Of a stretch of DNA of 64,000 nt, positions 1-8,126 are shown piece after piece (positions within the stretch are counted from its first letter, which is position 1; each line of letters opens with the position of its first letter). This DNA comes from Actinocrinis puniceicyclus (GTDB taxonomy: Bacteria > Actinomycetota > Actinomycetes > Streptomycetales > Catenulisporaceae): contig NZ_JAGSXH010000006.1 in assembly GCF_018283645.1 (NCBI RefSeq), positions 37,541-101,540 of the forward strand, in the 5' to 3' direction. The notes below the pieces were generated by a model that did no database searches, was not told the origin of the DNA, and saw only the letters and a program-made list of their open reading frames with translations. Made by a program: the position numbers and the translations under genes.

Positions 1-1302
1 CGCGCACTGGGCCAGTTGCTCGGTGCCCGTGCCCATCCGGGCCCGCGCGCCGGCGAGCCGCGTCGCGAGGTCGTCGTCGGCGAGCGGGCGTCCCGGCGCG
101 GCCTCCGGGTCGGCGGTCAGGGCCAGCTCCCAGGCGAGCAGTTCGGCGGCTTCGGCGACCACGTCGTAGGAGGCGCTGTTGTATACCGCGAGCGCGATGC
201 GGAATGCCGCTGCGCGCAGCGCGGCCAGGTTGCGGCGCGCGTCGGGGCGGCCCTCCAGGTCGGCGAACCAGGAGCGCACGAGGTCGGGGACGAACGTGCG
301 GCACCCCGCCAACAGTTGATCGCCGGTGATCTGCGCGCGGTGCCGCGACGCGAGCAGCTCGGCCAGCTGCGCCGCCTCGCCGGGGCGCAGTTCCTCCAGC
401 CCGAGCGCGTCCAGCGCCCGCGGGTCGCGCGCCTCGGCTCGTATCAGGTTCCTGGCCTGCTCGCTCTCGGCGGCGAGCAGGTGGCGCAGGTGGCGGTCGA
501 TGACGTCCGCGGTGGGCGCATCCGGATTGGCGAAGCCGTAGCGACTGCGCGCGAGCGCCTCGGTGGCGCCGACCGCCTCGACGACGAGCACGAAATGGGC
601 CCCGCACTCGGCGGCCAGGGCGGCCAGCCGGTCCAGGTGCATCACGGTCGTCTCCGGCGCGGTGCCGTTCGTCGCCGGTTCGAGCAGGTAGCCGACGTTC
701 TGCGCGACCGACTTCGCGGTCAGTTGCGCGAGGTCCGCGGTGGGCTCCAGCCGGTGCACCTTACCGCCGGTGAGCTCGCTGAGCAGGAAAAGCGCCGTCG
801 ACTGCCGCCCGGTGCCCTGCTGGCCGTGCAGTACCAGGATCCTGCGTCTGCGCAGTTCGCTCAGGAGAACGTCGTGTCGCGGCGTCCTGGCGAAGACCTC
901 GCACAGTTCCCGCAGCTCATCCGCGGGCACCGGACCTTGGGCCGTGGCTGGCCGCCGCGCCGCGCCGCCGCCGAAGTAAGCCTCTTCGATGACGGCGTGG
1001 CCGATTTCCGTGTACGACTCGCTGCGGACGCTGCGGAAGTTCCCGGCGGCCGCCCTGCGTTCCCGCCGCGCCGAGCGCACGTCGGCGTCTTCCTCGGCGA
1101 AGAGCGATTCCTGCGCGCTGCGGAACTGCTCGACCCGTTCGGCCTCTTCGCGCTCCGCGGTGGACTGCTGGTCCGGCGGCGCGGACTCGGCCGAATTCGA
1201 ATTCGAGGGCTGATCCGCCTTGGCGGCGGCCGGCTCGGCGGCGTCATGCGGCGCTGCGGGATGCCGCTCCTCGTCCGCGGGCTCGATCGGCTCGTCACTC
1301 AT
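1..1302 (-). CDS. P-loop NTPase-like protein, 3' end beyond window
   Basis: This reading frame is open to the left edge, so the C-terminus is missing; about 433 residues are visible. The first ~90 residues are acidic and Ala/Glu/Ser-rich, probably disordered. Near residue 150 there is a P-loop-like segment, ILVLHGQQGTGRQST, preceded by a basic stretch and followed by a helical region. The usual Walker A lysine is replaced by Arg-Gln (GTGRQST), so nucleotide binding is uncertain. The rest is Leu/Ala/Glu-rich and could be helical repeats. The start ATG overlaps the stop of the upstream cyclase-like gene by 8 bases (ATGAGTGA), so the two are probably translationally coupled and work together. 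I do not recognise the family. A STAND/AAA-type regulatory ATPase is the closest guess. Confidence 0.6.
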   Translation of the reverse strand, partial: MSDEPIEPADEERHPAAPHDAAEPAAAKADQPSNSNSAESAPPDQQSTAEREEAERVEQFRSAQESLFAEEDADVRSARRERRAAAGNFRSVRSESYTEIGHAVIEEAYFGGGAARRPATAQGPVPADELRELCEVFARTPRHDVLLSELRRRRILVLHGQQGTGRQSTALFLLSELTGGKVHRLEPTADLAQLTAKSVAQNVGYLLEPATNGTAPETTVMHLDRLAALAAECGAHFVLVVEAVGATEALARSRYGFANPDAPTADVIDRHLRHLLAAESEQARNLIRAEARDPRALDALGLEELRPGEAAQLAELLASRHRAQITGDQLLAGCRTFVPDLVRSWFADLEGRPDARRNLAALRAAAFRIALAVYNSASYDVVAEAAELLAWELALTADPEAAPGRPLADDDLATRLAGARARMGTGTEQLAQCA

Positions 1303-2158
1303 CGTCCGCGGCCCTGATCGAGGAGTTCTTCACGACGCCGAGTACTGCCACGCGGTCGATCCGGCCGATCTTGTTGTAGACCTCTGTGTTGATGGTGCGC
1401 CGCTCGTCCGCCACGGTTCCCGCGGCGGCCTGCGCGCAGGCGGGTTCTGCGGGCGCGTCGGTCTCGACCGGTCGAGCGCCGTCGGGCTCGCGCTCGGTCC
1501 CGGCCTCGGTCCCCGGCTTCGCCTCTTTCGCGCTCTCTTTCGCGTTGTCTTTCGCGCTCTCTTTCGCGTTGCCGGCATCTCCCGTCGGCACGCCGATGCG
1601 TGGCACGTAGACCCATGCGTCTGCATCGACCGATCGCCCGGTCACCCGCACTCGCCGGTAGCCGCGCGACTCGATGTACGGGCCGCCGCCCGCGACGACG
1701 TCGGTGAAGAGCCAGTCGCTCACGATCACGACGAGGGTCGCGTCCGGCGCCTCGGCCAGCGTCTCGCGCGCGACGTCCGAGTCGGTCAGGCGGAAGGTGA
1801 GGTCGATCGCCTTGCCGGAGACGCCCGCACCGTCGCGGCGCACCTCGCCGCAGTGCAGTCCGAGCCGCAGCCGGACCGGTCGGCGCCGGTCCTGGTTCAG
1901 CTCGCGCAACTGTTCGTTGATTTCGAGGATCCAGCGACCGAGCAGCCGCGCCTTCGGGACGCTCGGCTCGACGAGCACCAGCACGCCGTCGCCGCGATCC
2001 TCCTTGTGGTAAAGCAGCGGCCCGACGCCGACTTTCGTCAGGGAACTGATAAATAGGGAATGCAGGCCCTCCCGGACGGCTGGCCTGGCGGTGTCACGGA
2101 TCGAGCCTGAGCGTTCGATGTCGGCGCAGACCACCAGTTGGTGCAGTGCGTCGCTCAT
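1295..2158 (-). CDS. class III nucleotide cyclase-like protein
   Basis: 287 residues. The N-terminal ~190 residues look like a class III nucleotidyl cyclase fold: VVCADIERSGS near residue 9 gives the first metal Asp, EDRGDGVLVLV near residue 60 gives the second Asp hairpin, and LRLGLHCGEV fits the next core strand. The remainder is low complexity, with four 12-bp units encoding NAKE/SAKD-type repeats, and ends in a short conserved-looking tail (TEVYNKIGRIDRVAVLGVV). A cyclase activity and its product are not proven, and the fold is also used by inactive regulators. I chose the ATG at 2158 over one 10 codons upstream because AGGGGGGA lies 6 bases before it. The gene is coupled to the P-loop gene downstream and divergent from a Crp/Fnr regulator. 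Confidence 0.65.
   Translation of the reverse strand: MSDALHQLVVCADIERSGSIRDTARPAVREGLHSLFISSLTKVGVGPLLYHKEDRGDGVLVLVEPSVPKARLLGRWILEINEQLRELNQDRRRPVRLRLGLHCGEVRRDGAGVSGKAIDLTFRLTDSDVARETLAEAPDATLVVIVSDWLFTDVVAGGGPYIESRGYRRVRVTGRSVDADAWVYVPRIGVPTGDAGNAKESAKDNAKESAKEAKPGTEAGTEREPDGARPVETDAPAEPACAQAAAGTVADERRTINTEVYNKIGRIDRVAVLGVVKNSSIRAADDE
1524..1571 (-). repeat. four tandem 12-bp units in cyclase-like gene
   Basis: Four consecutive 12-bp units, alternating TCTTTCGCGCTC and TCTTTCGCGTTG on the plus strand, encode a charged Lys/Glu/Ala/Ser repeat on the minus strand. The unit length keeps the reading frame, so copy number can vary without a frameshift. It lies in the linker between the cyclase-like domain and the C-terminal tail. 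Confidence 0.8.
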
Positions 2159-2218
2159 TGCGATTCCCCCCTGCCGCGGATGTTGCACACCAGAATCGGG
2201 CGGGAGGGAGCGGAGCGC

Positions 2219-2232
2219 TGTAATTATTTACA
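2219..2232. promoter_or_regulatory. Crp/Fnr-like inverted repeat TGTAA-N4-TTACA
   Basis: A perfect inverted repeat TGTAATTATTTACA lies in the 278-bp divergent gap between the cyclase-like gene and the Crp/Fnr gene, about 60 bp before the cyclase start. The N4 spacing resembles FNR-type rather than CRP-type (N6) sites. It is AT-rich in an otherwise GC-rich background. Binding by the adjacent regulator is inferred from position and symmetry. Confidence 0.45.
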
Positions 2233-2436
2233 CAGGGATCTCAGACCTGGAAAGATCTTCCACGAGCTTGTGGCGGGCAATTTCCGAAAGAGAGTTCGAT
2301 GCCGTAGTTACGACTCTATAACGGTGCCCTGACAATCGGGTGGTGTGTGAAAAAATACTGTTCCGGCGCCGCGACCAGCCCACGAAGTCGGCACTGGGCT
2401 CCAGGGTCGTGTGCGGCGATCGTCAGGGGTGGGATA

Positions 2437-3141
2437 ATGGGAATCATAGGAAATGGTCAGACATTCCTCGACGCGCTCGGGACCGTCGAGCGCGCGGCGC
2501 TGTTGGCTCTGGGATCTTCGAAATCATACGCGGCGTCGGAGACGGTACTGCTTGAGGGGGAGACGGGGGATTTCGTCGTGGCCATCGTCGACGGCTGGGC
2601 GAGCGTTTCCTCGTCCAACCGGTACGGCCAGCGGGTGATCCTCGCGCTGCGCGGCAGCGGCGACCTGGTCGGTGATCTGTCGGTGCTGGACCCGAATCCG
2701 CGCAGCGCCACCGTGACCGCGCTCGGCCCGATGGAAGCCGTGGTGGTCTCGGGCGACGCGTTCCGCGGGTTCATCGCGGCAAGGCCGCGCGTGACGGCGC
2801 TGGTCATCAAGCATCTCGGCTCGCGACTGCGCGCGTCGGACGGGGAGCGCATGTCGCTGGCCACCGAGACGGTGTTGCAGCGGCTGGCGGCCTATCTCGG
2901 CGAGCTGGTGGAACACGTGGGCGTCCCCGGGCGCGGGGGAGTGGCTCTCGAGTTGCAGTTGCGGCAGCACGATCTGGCCGCGGCGGTCGGAGCCACCCGC
3001 GAGGCCGTGGCGAAGGCGCTGCGCATCCTGCGCGCTCACGGCGTGATCGCGACCGGGCCGCTTTCCCTCGTCGTGCTCAATCCCGGAATGCTGCGCGAAA
3101 TCTCCTCGGGCCGGTTCCGCCCGTCCGCGGGCGGACCCTGA
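2437..3141 (+). CDS. Crp/Fnr-family transcriptional regulator
   Basis: 234 residues. Residues ~15-130 form a cyclic-nucleotide-binding-type beta-roll (VLLEGETGDFVVAIVDGWAS, then GSGDLVGDLSVLDPNPRSATVTAL). A long connecting helix follows around 130-160, and a winged HTH at ~170-225 has recognition helix AVGATREAVAKALRIL. The effector is unknown; the family binds cAMP, haem, Fe-S or nothing. I chose the ATG at 2437 over one 30 codons upstream because the extra N-terminus is not family-like and AGGGGTGGGA precedes 2437. The gene is divergent from a cyclase-like gene, which suggests but does not prove that the two form a second-messenger circuit. Confidence 0.9.
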   Translation: MGIIGNGQTFLDALGTVERAALLALGSSKSYAASETVLLEGETGDFVVAIVDGWASVSSSNRYGQRVILALRGSGDLVGDLSVLDPNPRSATVTALGPMEAVVVSGDAFRGFIAARPRVTALVIKHLGSRLRASDGERMSLATETVLQRLAAYLGELVEHVGVPGRGGVALELQLRQHDLAAAVGATREAVAKALRILRAHGVIATGPLSLVVLNPGMLREISSGRFRPSAGGP

Positions 3142-3224
3142 CGTTGGGCGGGCGCCGGGGAGCGGTCCACCGCGCGCGAATTAGCCCTTTGAGTTCTGCC
3201 GCCACTCGTCCGCCGTCCTGCGCA

Positions 3225-3650
3225 CTACGGCGTGTCCGACGAGTACCACCCCGATTCAGCGAGATCAACGGTGCCGCCGCGGCCACCGCGGCCGGGTTCT
3301 TCGATCCGGCCGCAGGCCAGCACCAGCGCGCTGCCGCGGTGCACGGCGACGAAGCCGAACGGCCGGTCGAAGGTGACGGCCAGGCGCCGCACCCGATATG
3401 GGCACCCGGGTCCGCGACCGCCCGCGTGCACGCCGAACTCGGTCACGGCCGCCGCGTCGAAGCCCTCGGCGCCGAAGGCTGCGGTGACGTTCTGCGCGGC
3501 GCTGAACCTGAGCCTGCTTCCGCTCGCGCTTGTTCCGACGACCGGCGTACCGCTTGCGTCGGCGCTGCACCTGGTGTCGCTGCGCCGCCTGGCCGCGCGG
3601 GCGCGCACCTTGGCGGTGGCGGTGCCTGCCTGACAGCGCGGGCGCCGCAA
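3225..3650 (-). pseudogene. serpin-like C-terminal remnant
   Basis: The minus-strand frame ends with features of the serpin C-terminus: a hinge-like stretch GFDAAAVTEF, then FDRPFGFVAVHRGSALVLACGRI, which resembles the strand pair that closes serpins (usually DRPFxFxxxH...G.V). Only about 90 residues fit, against ~370 for a full serpin, and the N-terminal part looks random. I read it as a decayed fragment of a serine protease inhibitor. The rest of 3142-3713 shows no other gene. Confidence 0.45.
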
Positions 3651-3713
3651 TAACGGTGACGGCGCGACGCGGGACTATCGGGACTGGGGACTGGGGACTG
3701 GGGACGGACGACC

Positions 3714-4583
3714 TCAGCGGGTGTCGTCCAGTACCTCGCGCAGCCTTTGTGCGAAGAGCTCGGGCTTCCCGGCATAGGCGGATTCGCCACCGATGAAGCC
3801 GCCGTGGTGGCTCGGGAACACCGTCGCCCGCCGGCCGAGCAACTCGGCCACCGCCACCGAGGTGCGCCCGGTGACCACGTCCGCGGACTCCTCGCCGACT
3901 GCGATCACGATTCGTGTAGGCGCCGAGGTCAGCGCGTCGACATCGGGCCGGTAGTCGCTGACGGCCCAGGACCGGTCGGACAGCAGCGGGTCGTCCCGCG
4001 AGCCGTCGTTCACGCTCGGCAGCCCGAACGCGGCGGGGTCCGGCGCGGGCCGGGCGAAGTAGTCGTCGGTGAATTCGCCCCGCCACGAAGTCATCGCGAT
4101 GAAGGCCGCCATGCCCGCGCCCGAGCCCCTGTCCTGGTAAGCGTCCCGCACGCGGGCCCGGGCGCGCATGGCCGCCGAGGCGTCCGGCAGGATCGCGATG
4201 AGTGGCGGCTCGTGTGCCACCAGGGTGAGCACGTCCTGCGGATGCGCGGCCACCAGCGCGAGCGCCGTCACCGCGCCGCCGCTGCTGGCGAACATCTCTA
4301 CCGGGCCTGCGCCGAGTGCCTCGATCAGGGCGTGCACGTCGGCCGCCTGGGTCGTCGGCAAATGGTCGACGCGTCCGTCCTTGCGGACGCTGCGGCCGAG
4401 GCCGCGCGGGTCGTAGGTGACCACGGTGCGCTCGGGGAAGTGCGACGCCAGCGCGCTGAAGCCGCCGGCATCCATCGGTTGGCCGATCATGACCAGCGGC
4501 GGGCGCGCGTCGGCGGTCGGCAGCGGGCCGTGCACGTCGTAGACGAGGTCGACTTCGGGAGTCTCGAGCATCTGCGTGGCCAT
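3714..4583 (-). CDS. alpha/beta-hydrolase fold protein
   Basis: 289 residues, the normal size for a single-domain alpha/beta hydrolase. Seen in order: an oxyanion-region strand PLVMIGQPMDAGGF, the YDPRGLGRS loop, a nucleophile elbow MFASSGGAVTALAL (ASSGG variant of GxSxG), an acid-region strand PTRIVIAVGEES, and a terminal HHGGF histidine. This order suits a haloperoxidase or esterase-like hydrolase; the substrate is unknown. The ATG at 4583 is preceded by GAGGAG and starts the conserved part. A longer frame upstream is Arg-rich and not family-like. The gene is divergent from a methyltransferase. Confidence 0.85.
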   Translation of the reverse strand: MATQMLETPEVDLVYDVHGPLPTADARPPLVMIGQPMDAGGFSALASHFPERTVVTYDPRGLGRSVRKDGRVDHLPTTQAADVHALIEALGAGPVEMFASSGGAVTALALVAAHPQDVLTLVAHEPPLIAILPDASAAMRARARVRDAYQDRGSGAGMAAFIAMTSWRGEFTDDYFARPAPDPAAFGLPSVNDGSRDDPLLSDRSWAVSDYRPDVDALTSAPTRIVIAVGEESADVVTGRTSVAVAELLGRRATVFPSHHGGFIGGESAYAGKPELFAQRLREVLDDTR

Positions 4584-4630
4584 GACCGTGCGGCTCCTCG
4601 TGCGTCGGGATCTCTTCGGAGCGTACGCCC

Positions 4631-4660
4631 GCGGCGACCCGCGGCGACCCGCGGCGACCC
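4631..4660. repeat. three tandem copies of GCGGCGACCC
   Basis: Three perfect 10-bp direct repeats lie in the 146-bp gap between the divergent hydrolase and methyltransferase genes. They may be replication slippage or part of a regulatory region; nothing shows which. Confidence 0.75.
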
Positions 4661-4729
4661 GCGACGGGCGCCGAACAGCGGCCGTTAACCCGTGGAGTCC
4701 CCGGCACACGCCTCGTAGCCTGTGATCTC

Positions 4730-5557
4730 GTGACTGGTGATCCGAAGATGCGCCCGAATCGACGCGACCTCGGTCGGGTGTTCAACGACGTTCCGGAGCT
4801 CTACGACCGCGTCCGCCCGGGTTACCCCGACGAGCTGTTCGCCGACTTTGTCGCCATCACCGGGACCGACGAGAGTTCGTCGCTGCTGGAAGTGGGCTGC
4901 GGCACCGGTCAGGCGACGCGGTCGCTGGCGGCGCTCGGATGCGCGGTGACCGCCGTCGAACAGGGCGAGGAAATGGCCGCGCTCGCTCGCCGCCGGATGG
5001 CGGCCTTCCGCAACGTCGAAGTCGAGACGTCGGCGTTCGAGGAGTGGGACGAGCGCGGCGCGCGCTTCGATGTCCTCGTGGCCGCGTCGTCGTGGCACTG
5101 GGTCGACCCGTCGATCGGCTGGCGGCGGGCGCACGACGTGCTGCGTCCCGGGGGCTGGTTGGCGCTGCTCGGCAACGTCGTCGTCCGCCGGCCGGGGGAG
5201 CCGGAGGTATACGCCGAGACCGCCGACCTCCACGAGCGGTTCTGCCCGGGCAACCCCGGCTGGGGTCACCCGCCGCTTGAGGACGACGTGCGCGCGACCG
5301 ACTCGGGTTGGGGTCTTGCCGACGCTCCCGCGGGCTTGTTCGGCCCGACGATCGTGTTCTGGTACCCGACCGTTCAGCGGTTCGATGGGGACGGCTTCGC
5401 CGATCTCCTGCGGTCGACGTCGTTGTACCGCGGACTCGACCGCGACGTTCGTGAACCCCTGCTCGACGCCATCGCGGAGCGCATCCGCACGCGGATGGGC
5501 GACCGGGCGGCGCGCCGTTATCTCAGCGTGCTGCGCGTCGGACGACGCGCCGACTGA
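4730..5557 (+). CDS. class I SAM-dependent methyltransferase
   Basis: 275 residues. Motif I is LLEVGCGTGQATRSLA at ~46-62, followed by the acidic-loop region VTAVEQGEEM, and the post-II/III strand DVLVAASSWHWVDP with VLRPGGWLALLG. The FNDVPELYDRVRPGYP start is typical of the UbiE/trans-aconitate-like group of actinobacterial methyltransferases. The substrate is unknown. A GTG at 4730 gives the longest frame and an ATG at 4748 is an alternative; neither has a clear Shine-Dalgarno site. No operon partner is evident. Confidence 0.88.
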   Translation: MTGDPKMRPNRRDLGRVFNDVPELYDRVRPGYPDELFADFVAITGTDESSSLLEVGCGTGQATRSLAALGCAVTAVEQGEEMAALARRRMAAFRNVEVETSAFEEWDERGARFDVLVAASSWHWVDPSIGWRRAHDVLRPGGWLALLGNVVVRRPGEPEVYAETADLHERFCPGNPGWGHPPLEDDVRATDSGWGLADAPAGLFGPTIVFWYPTVQRFDGDGFADLLRSTSLYRGLDRDVREPLLDAIAERIRTRMGDRAARRYLSVLRVGRRAD

Positions 5558-5689
5558 GCGCGCCGCCGAACCCGGCGAAGCGACCGCCTCAGGTTCTCAG
5601 TGAACGCGAAGCCACACCAGCTTAGGGTTCTGACTTCGATTCTGTGGGCGCATGAATGCTGCGTTCAGCGGCTCCGAATACGGTCTGGC

Positions 5690-5779
5690 ATACAGCTGAC
5701 CGTCGGGATACCGGCTGCGGATGCGGTGAGCCCATCGCAGGGCGAGGGACGTCTTGCCGACCCCCGCGGTTCCTCTGGC
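5690..5779 (-). pseudogene. NB-ARC (AfsR/SARP-type) P-loop fragment
   Basis: About 30 residues on the minus strand read GTAGVGKTSLALRWAHRI followed by RSRYPDGQLY. This is the classic Walker A and following helix of the NB-ARC domain in AfsR/SARP and related actinobacterial regulators. The flanking sequence in this frame is not family-like, so only this core survives. It abuts, head-on, a fragment of another gene on the plus strand. Confidence 0.6.
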
Positions 5780-5782
5780 CTG

Positions 5783-5968
5783 GCGCTGCCCGGCAACGAC
5801 TGCTGGATCTTCGACGGGGTGACGGTGCTGTTCAACCATTCCACCGGGGACGGCGCCTGGGCCGGCAATGAACTGACGACGGACCCGCAGGTCGCGCAGT
5901 TGTGTGCCGGCGCCTTCGAAGCGGTGTGGGAGTTGGGAATCCCCCATGGCGAGTACAAGATCAAGTAG
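5783..5968 (+). pseudogene. DUF6879-like C-terminal fragment
   Basis: The last ~61 residues of this plus-strand frame (NDCWIFDGVTVLFNHSTGDG, then a Pro-Val-Ala-Leu-type helix and IPHGEYKIK) look like the C-terminus of the actinobacterial DUF6879 family, which normally ends in an IPHxEY motif. The family is usually ~170-200 residues and often neighbours XRE regulators. Here the upstream part is replaced by unrelated sequence that, on the other strand, encodes an NB-ARC P-loop. I read it as a truncated relic at a recombination junction. Confidence 0.5.
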
Positions 5969-6136
5969 CATATCAGGGGCCGCTGATGCGGCCGTCCGGT
6001 TTCGGATCAAGACGAACCATGACCCGTACTCGGAACGCGTTCTACCCGCCGTAATGCTGGCCGCCGTGATGCTGGCTGCGTGGGCCGGCGTGAAAATGGT
6101 TTGTCCGCCGCGATTCGCGCCTCATAGCGTCCTGGC

Positions 6137-7069
6137 GTGACCTATTTGAGCCCTCTGGGGTACCTGCTCGGACTCGAAGGCGCGGCCCTGCTGCAGGCGC
6201 TGCGGGAGGGAACCGGCGACCGGGCCTTCGTCGAGGCTCGCATTACCGAGATCCGGACCCTGCTTGCCGACCCGGCGCTCGCCGCGTCCCCGGGTGTCGA
6301 GGCGACCCCCGGCGGCATCTCCACCGCCGAGGTCTACCGCGAATGGGCGCCCGTCTACGACGAGCCGAACTCGATGATCGAGTACGAGGAGCCGTTCGTC
6401 CACGCGATCCTGGACCGCCTGCCGATCGGCGACGCCCTCGACGCGGCCTGCGGCACCGGCCGGCACGCGGCCCACCTGGCCGAGCGCGGACACCGGGTCG
6501 TCGGTGTCGACGCGTCGCCCGAGATGCTCGCCATCGCCGAGCGGAAAGCGCCCGGCGCCACCTTCCACCGCGCCGAACTGACCTCGATGCCGCTGCCGGA
6601 CCGGTCGCTCGACCTGGCCGTCTGCGCCCTGGCGCTGTGCCACCTGCCGGACCTGGTCCCGGTGTTCGCCGAGTTCGCGCGGGTCCTGCGGCCCGGCGGC
6701 CACCTGGTCATCTCGGATCCCCACGTGGCGCTGTCCTATCTGCGGCCCACGCTCGCCCGCGCGCCCGGCCCGGACGGTCGCCCCTCGATCTTCACCGAGT
6801 ACCATCGCCCGCTCAGCGAATTCCTCGCCGCGGCGCTGCCCGCCGGCTTCCAGGTGCGTCACTGCGCCGAACTGCCGCGCACCAATCCCCCGGCATCGGC
6901 ATTGGCCGGGGTCCCCAGGGTCATCCCCGCCCCGGACGTCCCGCAGGTGAGCTGGGAGCTGATCGACTGGATTCCTGAGGCGGCCAAGGCCGCGTTCCAC
7001 GTGCCCACCATCGTGATCTGGCATTTCCAGCTGGGCGGGGAACGATCGGATTCGATGCCCGGCGGATGA
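6137..7069 (+). CDS. class I SAM-dependent methyltransferase
   Basis: 310 residues. A ~75-residue N-terminal helical extension precedes YREWAPVYDEPNSMIEYEEP. Motif I is ALDAACGTGRHAAHLAERGH at ~97-117, followed by VVGVDASPEML, motif II LDLAVCALALCHLPDL and motif III VLRPGGHLVISDPH. Such proteins methylate small molecules; the substrate is unknown. It starts with a GTG at 6137 and ends in a strong hairpin shared with the convergent sugar-transport operon. It is not obviously linked to either neighbour. Confidence 0.88.
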   Translation: MTYLSPLGYLLGLEGAALLQALREGTGDRAFVEARITEIRTLLADPALAASPGVEATPGGISTAEVYREWAPVYDEPNSMIEYEEPFVHAILDRLPIGDALDAACGTGRHAAHLAERGHRVVGVDASPEMLAIAERKAPGATFHRAELTSMPLPDRSLDLAVCALALCHLPDLVPVFAEFARVLRPGGHLVISDPHVALSYLRPTLARAPGPDGRPSIFTEYHRPLSEFLAAALPAGFQVRHCAELPRTNPPASALAGVPRVIPAPDVPQVSWELIDWIPEAAKAAFHVPTIVIWHFQLGGERSDSMPGG

Positions 7070-7100
7070 CAACCACGGCCGGGCTCTCGGAAAGGTCGGT

Positions 7101-7127
7101 GGGGGATGGGCAAGGCGCCCATCCCCC
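7101..7127. terminator. bidirectional hairpin terminator
   Basis: A perfect 11-bp stem (GGGGGATGGGC / GCCCATCCCCC) with a 5-nt loop sits between the convergent methyltransferase and yjfF-like genes. There is no U-tract, as is common in actinomycetes. Position and symmetry support a terminator that serves both strands. Confidence 0.7.
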
Positions 7128-7136
7128 GCGTGCCGG

Positions 7137-8126
7137 TCAGCGCGCCGGTAATGGTGCGGCGCGGCCGCGAGAACCGATGACCCGCTGCAGCAGGATGAAG
7201 GCCAGCAGCAGGGCGCCCGTCAGCACCTTGATCCACCAGGAGCTGAGCGTCCCCTCGTAGCTGATGATCGTCTTGATCAGGCCGATCACGAGCACTCCGA
7301 GCATGGTGCCGACCACGTAGCCGGCGCCGCCGGTCAGCAGCGTGCCGCCGATGACCACGGCGGCGATGGCGTCCAGCTCCAAGCCCACCGCGTGCAGCGG
7401 GTCACCGGACTGGATGTAGAGGGTGAACAACAGCCCGGCCAGCGCCGAGCAGAACCCGCTGATCGTGTAGACCGCCACCTTGGTGCGCGCCACCGGCACG
7501 CCCATCAGCAGCGCGGACTGCTCGTTGCCGCCGATCGCGTACACCCGCCGGCCGAACGTCGTGTAGTGCAGCACGAACGCGGCGGCCGCGAGGAACACCA
7601 GCGAGGTCACCGCGCCCAGCGACAGGAAGGTCCCGCCGGGCAGTTGCACCTGGTAGAGCGCCAGCTTCGAGATCGTCCTGTCGTCGATCGAGATCGACTC
7701 CTTGCTGATCACCAGGCACAGCCCGCGAAACAGGAAGAGTCCGGCCAGCGTGACGATGAACGGCTGGATCTCGAAGTAGTGGATCACGTAGCCCATCAGG
7801 TAGCCGCCGAGGCAGCCGACCGCCAGGACCAGCGGGATCACGACCAGGACCGGCCAGTGCTGCTGTTGCACCAGCCAGGCCGTCAGCATGGTGGTGAAGC
7901 CGACGATCGAGCCGACCGACAGGTCGATCCCGCCGGTCAGGATCACGAAGGTGGCCCCGATCGCGGCCACCAGCAGGTATCCGTTGTCGATGAACAGGTT
8001 CGCGATCACCTGGACCGACAGGAAGTTCTGGTTCTGATACCGGGACGCGCCGCCGGCGAACATGGCGATGAACAGGATCGCGGTCACCAGGACCGGCAGG
8101 CGCTTGTCGCGCAGCAGGGCGCTCAT
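7137..8126 (-). CDS. yjfF: sugar ABC transporter permease (YjfF-like)
   Basis: 329 residues with about 9-10 hydrophobic segments, the BPD_transp_2/RbsC fold of CUT2 sugar importers. Family signatures are LTGGIDLSVGSIVGFT in the N-terminal half and AVVIGGTLLTGGAGYVVGT near the C-terminus. It overlaps the upstream permease by ATGA, and GGAGGTGG precedes its start. It is the last gene of the transport operon. A second, different permease next to it matches the heterodimeric YtfT/YjfF arrangement for furanose sugars. With araBDA upstream, L-arabinose (possibly the furanose form) is the likely substrate by inference. Confidence 0.9.
   Translation of the reverse strand: MSALLRDKRLPVLVTAILFIAMFAGGASRYQNQNFLSVQVIANLFIDNGYLLVAAIGATFVILTGGIDLSVGSIVGFTTMLTAWLVQQQHWPVLVVIPLVLAVGCLGGYLMGYVIHYFEIQPFIVTLAGLFLFRGLCLVISKESISIDDRTISKLALYQVQLPGGTFLSLGAVTSLVFLAAAAFVLHYTTFGRRVYAIGGNEQSALLMGVPVARTKVAVYTISGFCSALAGLLFTLYIQSGDPLHAVGLELDAIAAVVIGGTLLTGGAGYVVGTMLGVLVIGLIKTIISYEGTLSSWWIKVLTGALLLAFILLQRVIGSRGRAAPLPAR

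Noticed and set aside
16..1317. Long plus-strand frame of 433 codons
   Set aside because: Its product is Arg/Gly/Val-rich with no motif. The minus strand encodes a balanced protein with a P-loop-like motif coupled to the cyclase-like gene.
1295..2188. Complete Pycsar anti-phage system
   Set aside because: A cyclase-like domain alone is not enough; no membrane, TIR or NADase-type effector is beside it and the P-loop partner is not a known Pycsar effector.
3265..4785. 506-codon minus-strand frame
   Set aside because: It overlaps the clear alpha/beta hydrolase in another frame and has extreme Arg/Pro content typical of a GC-rich shadow.
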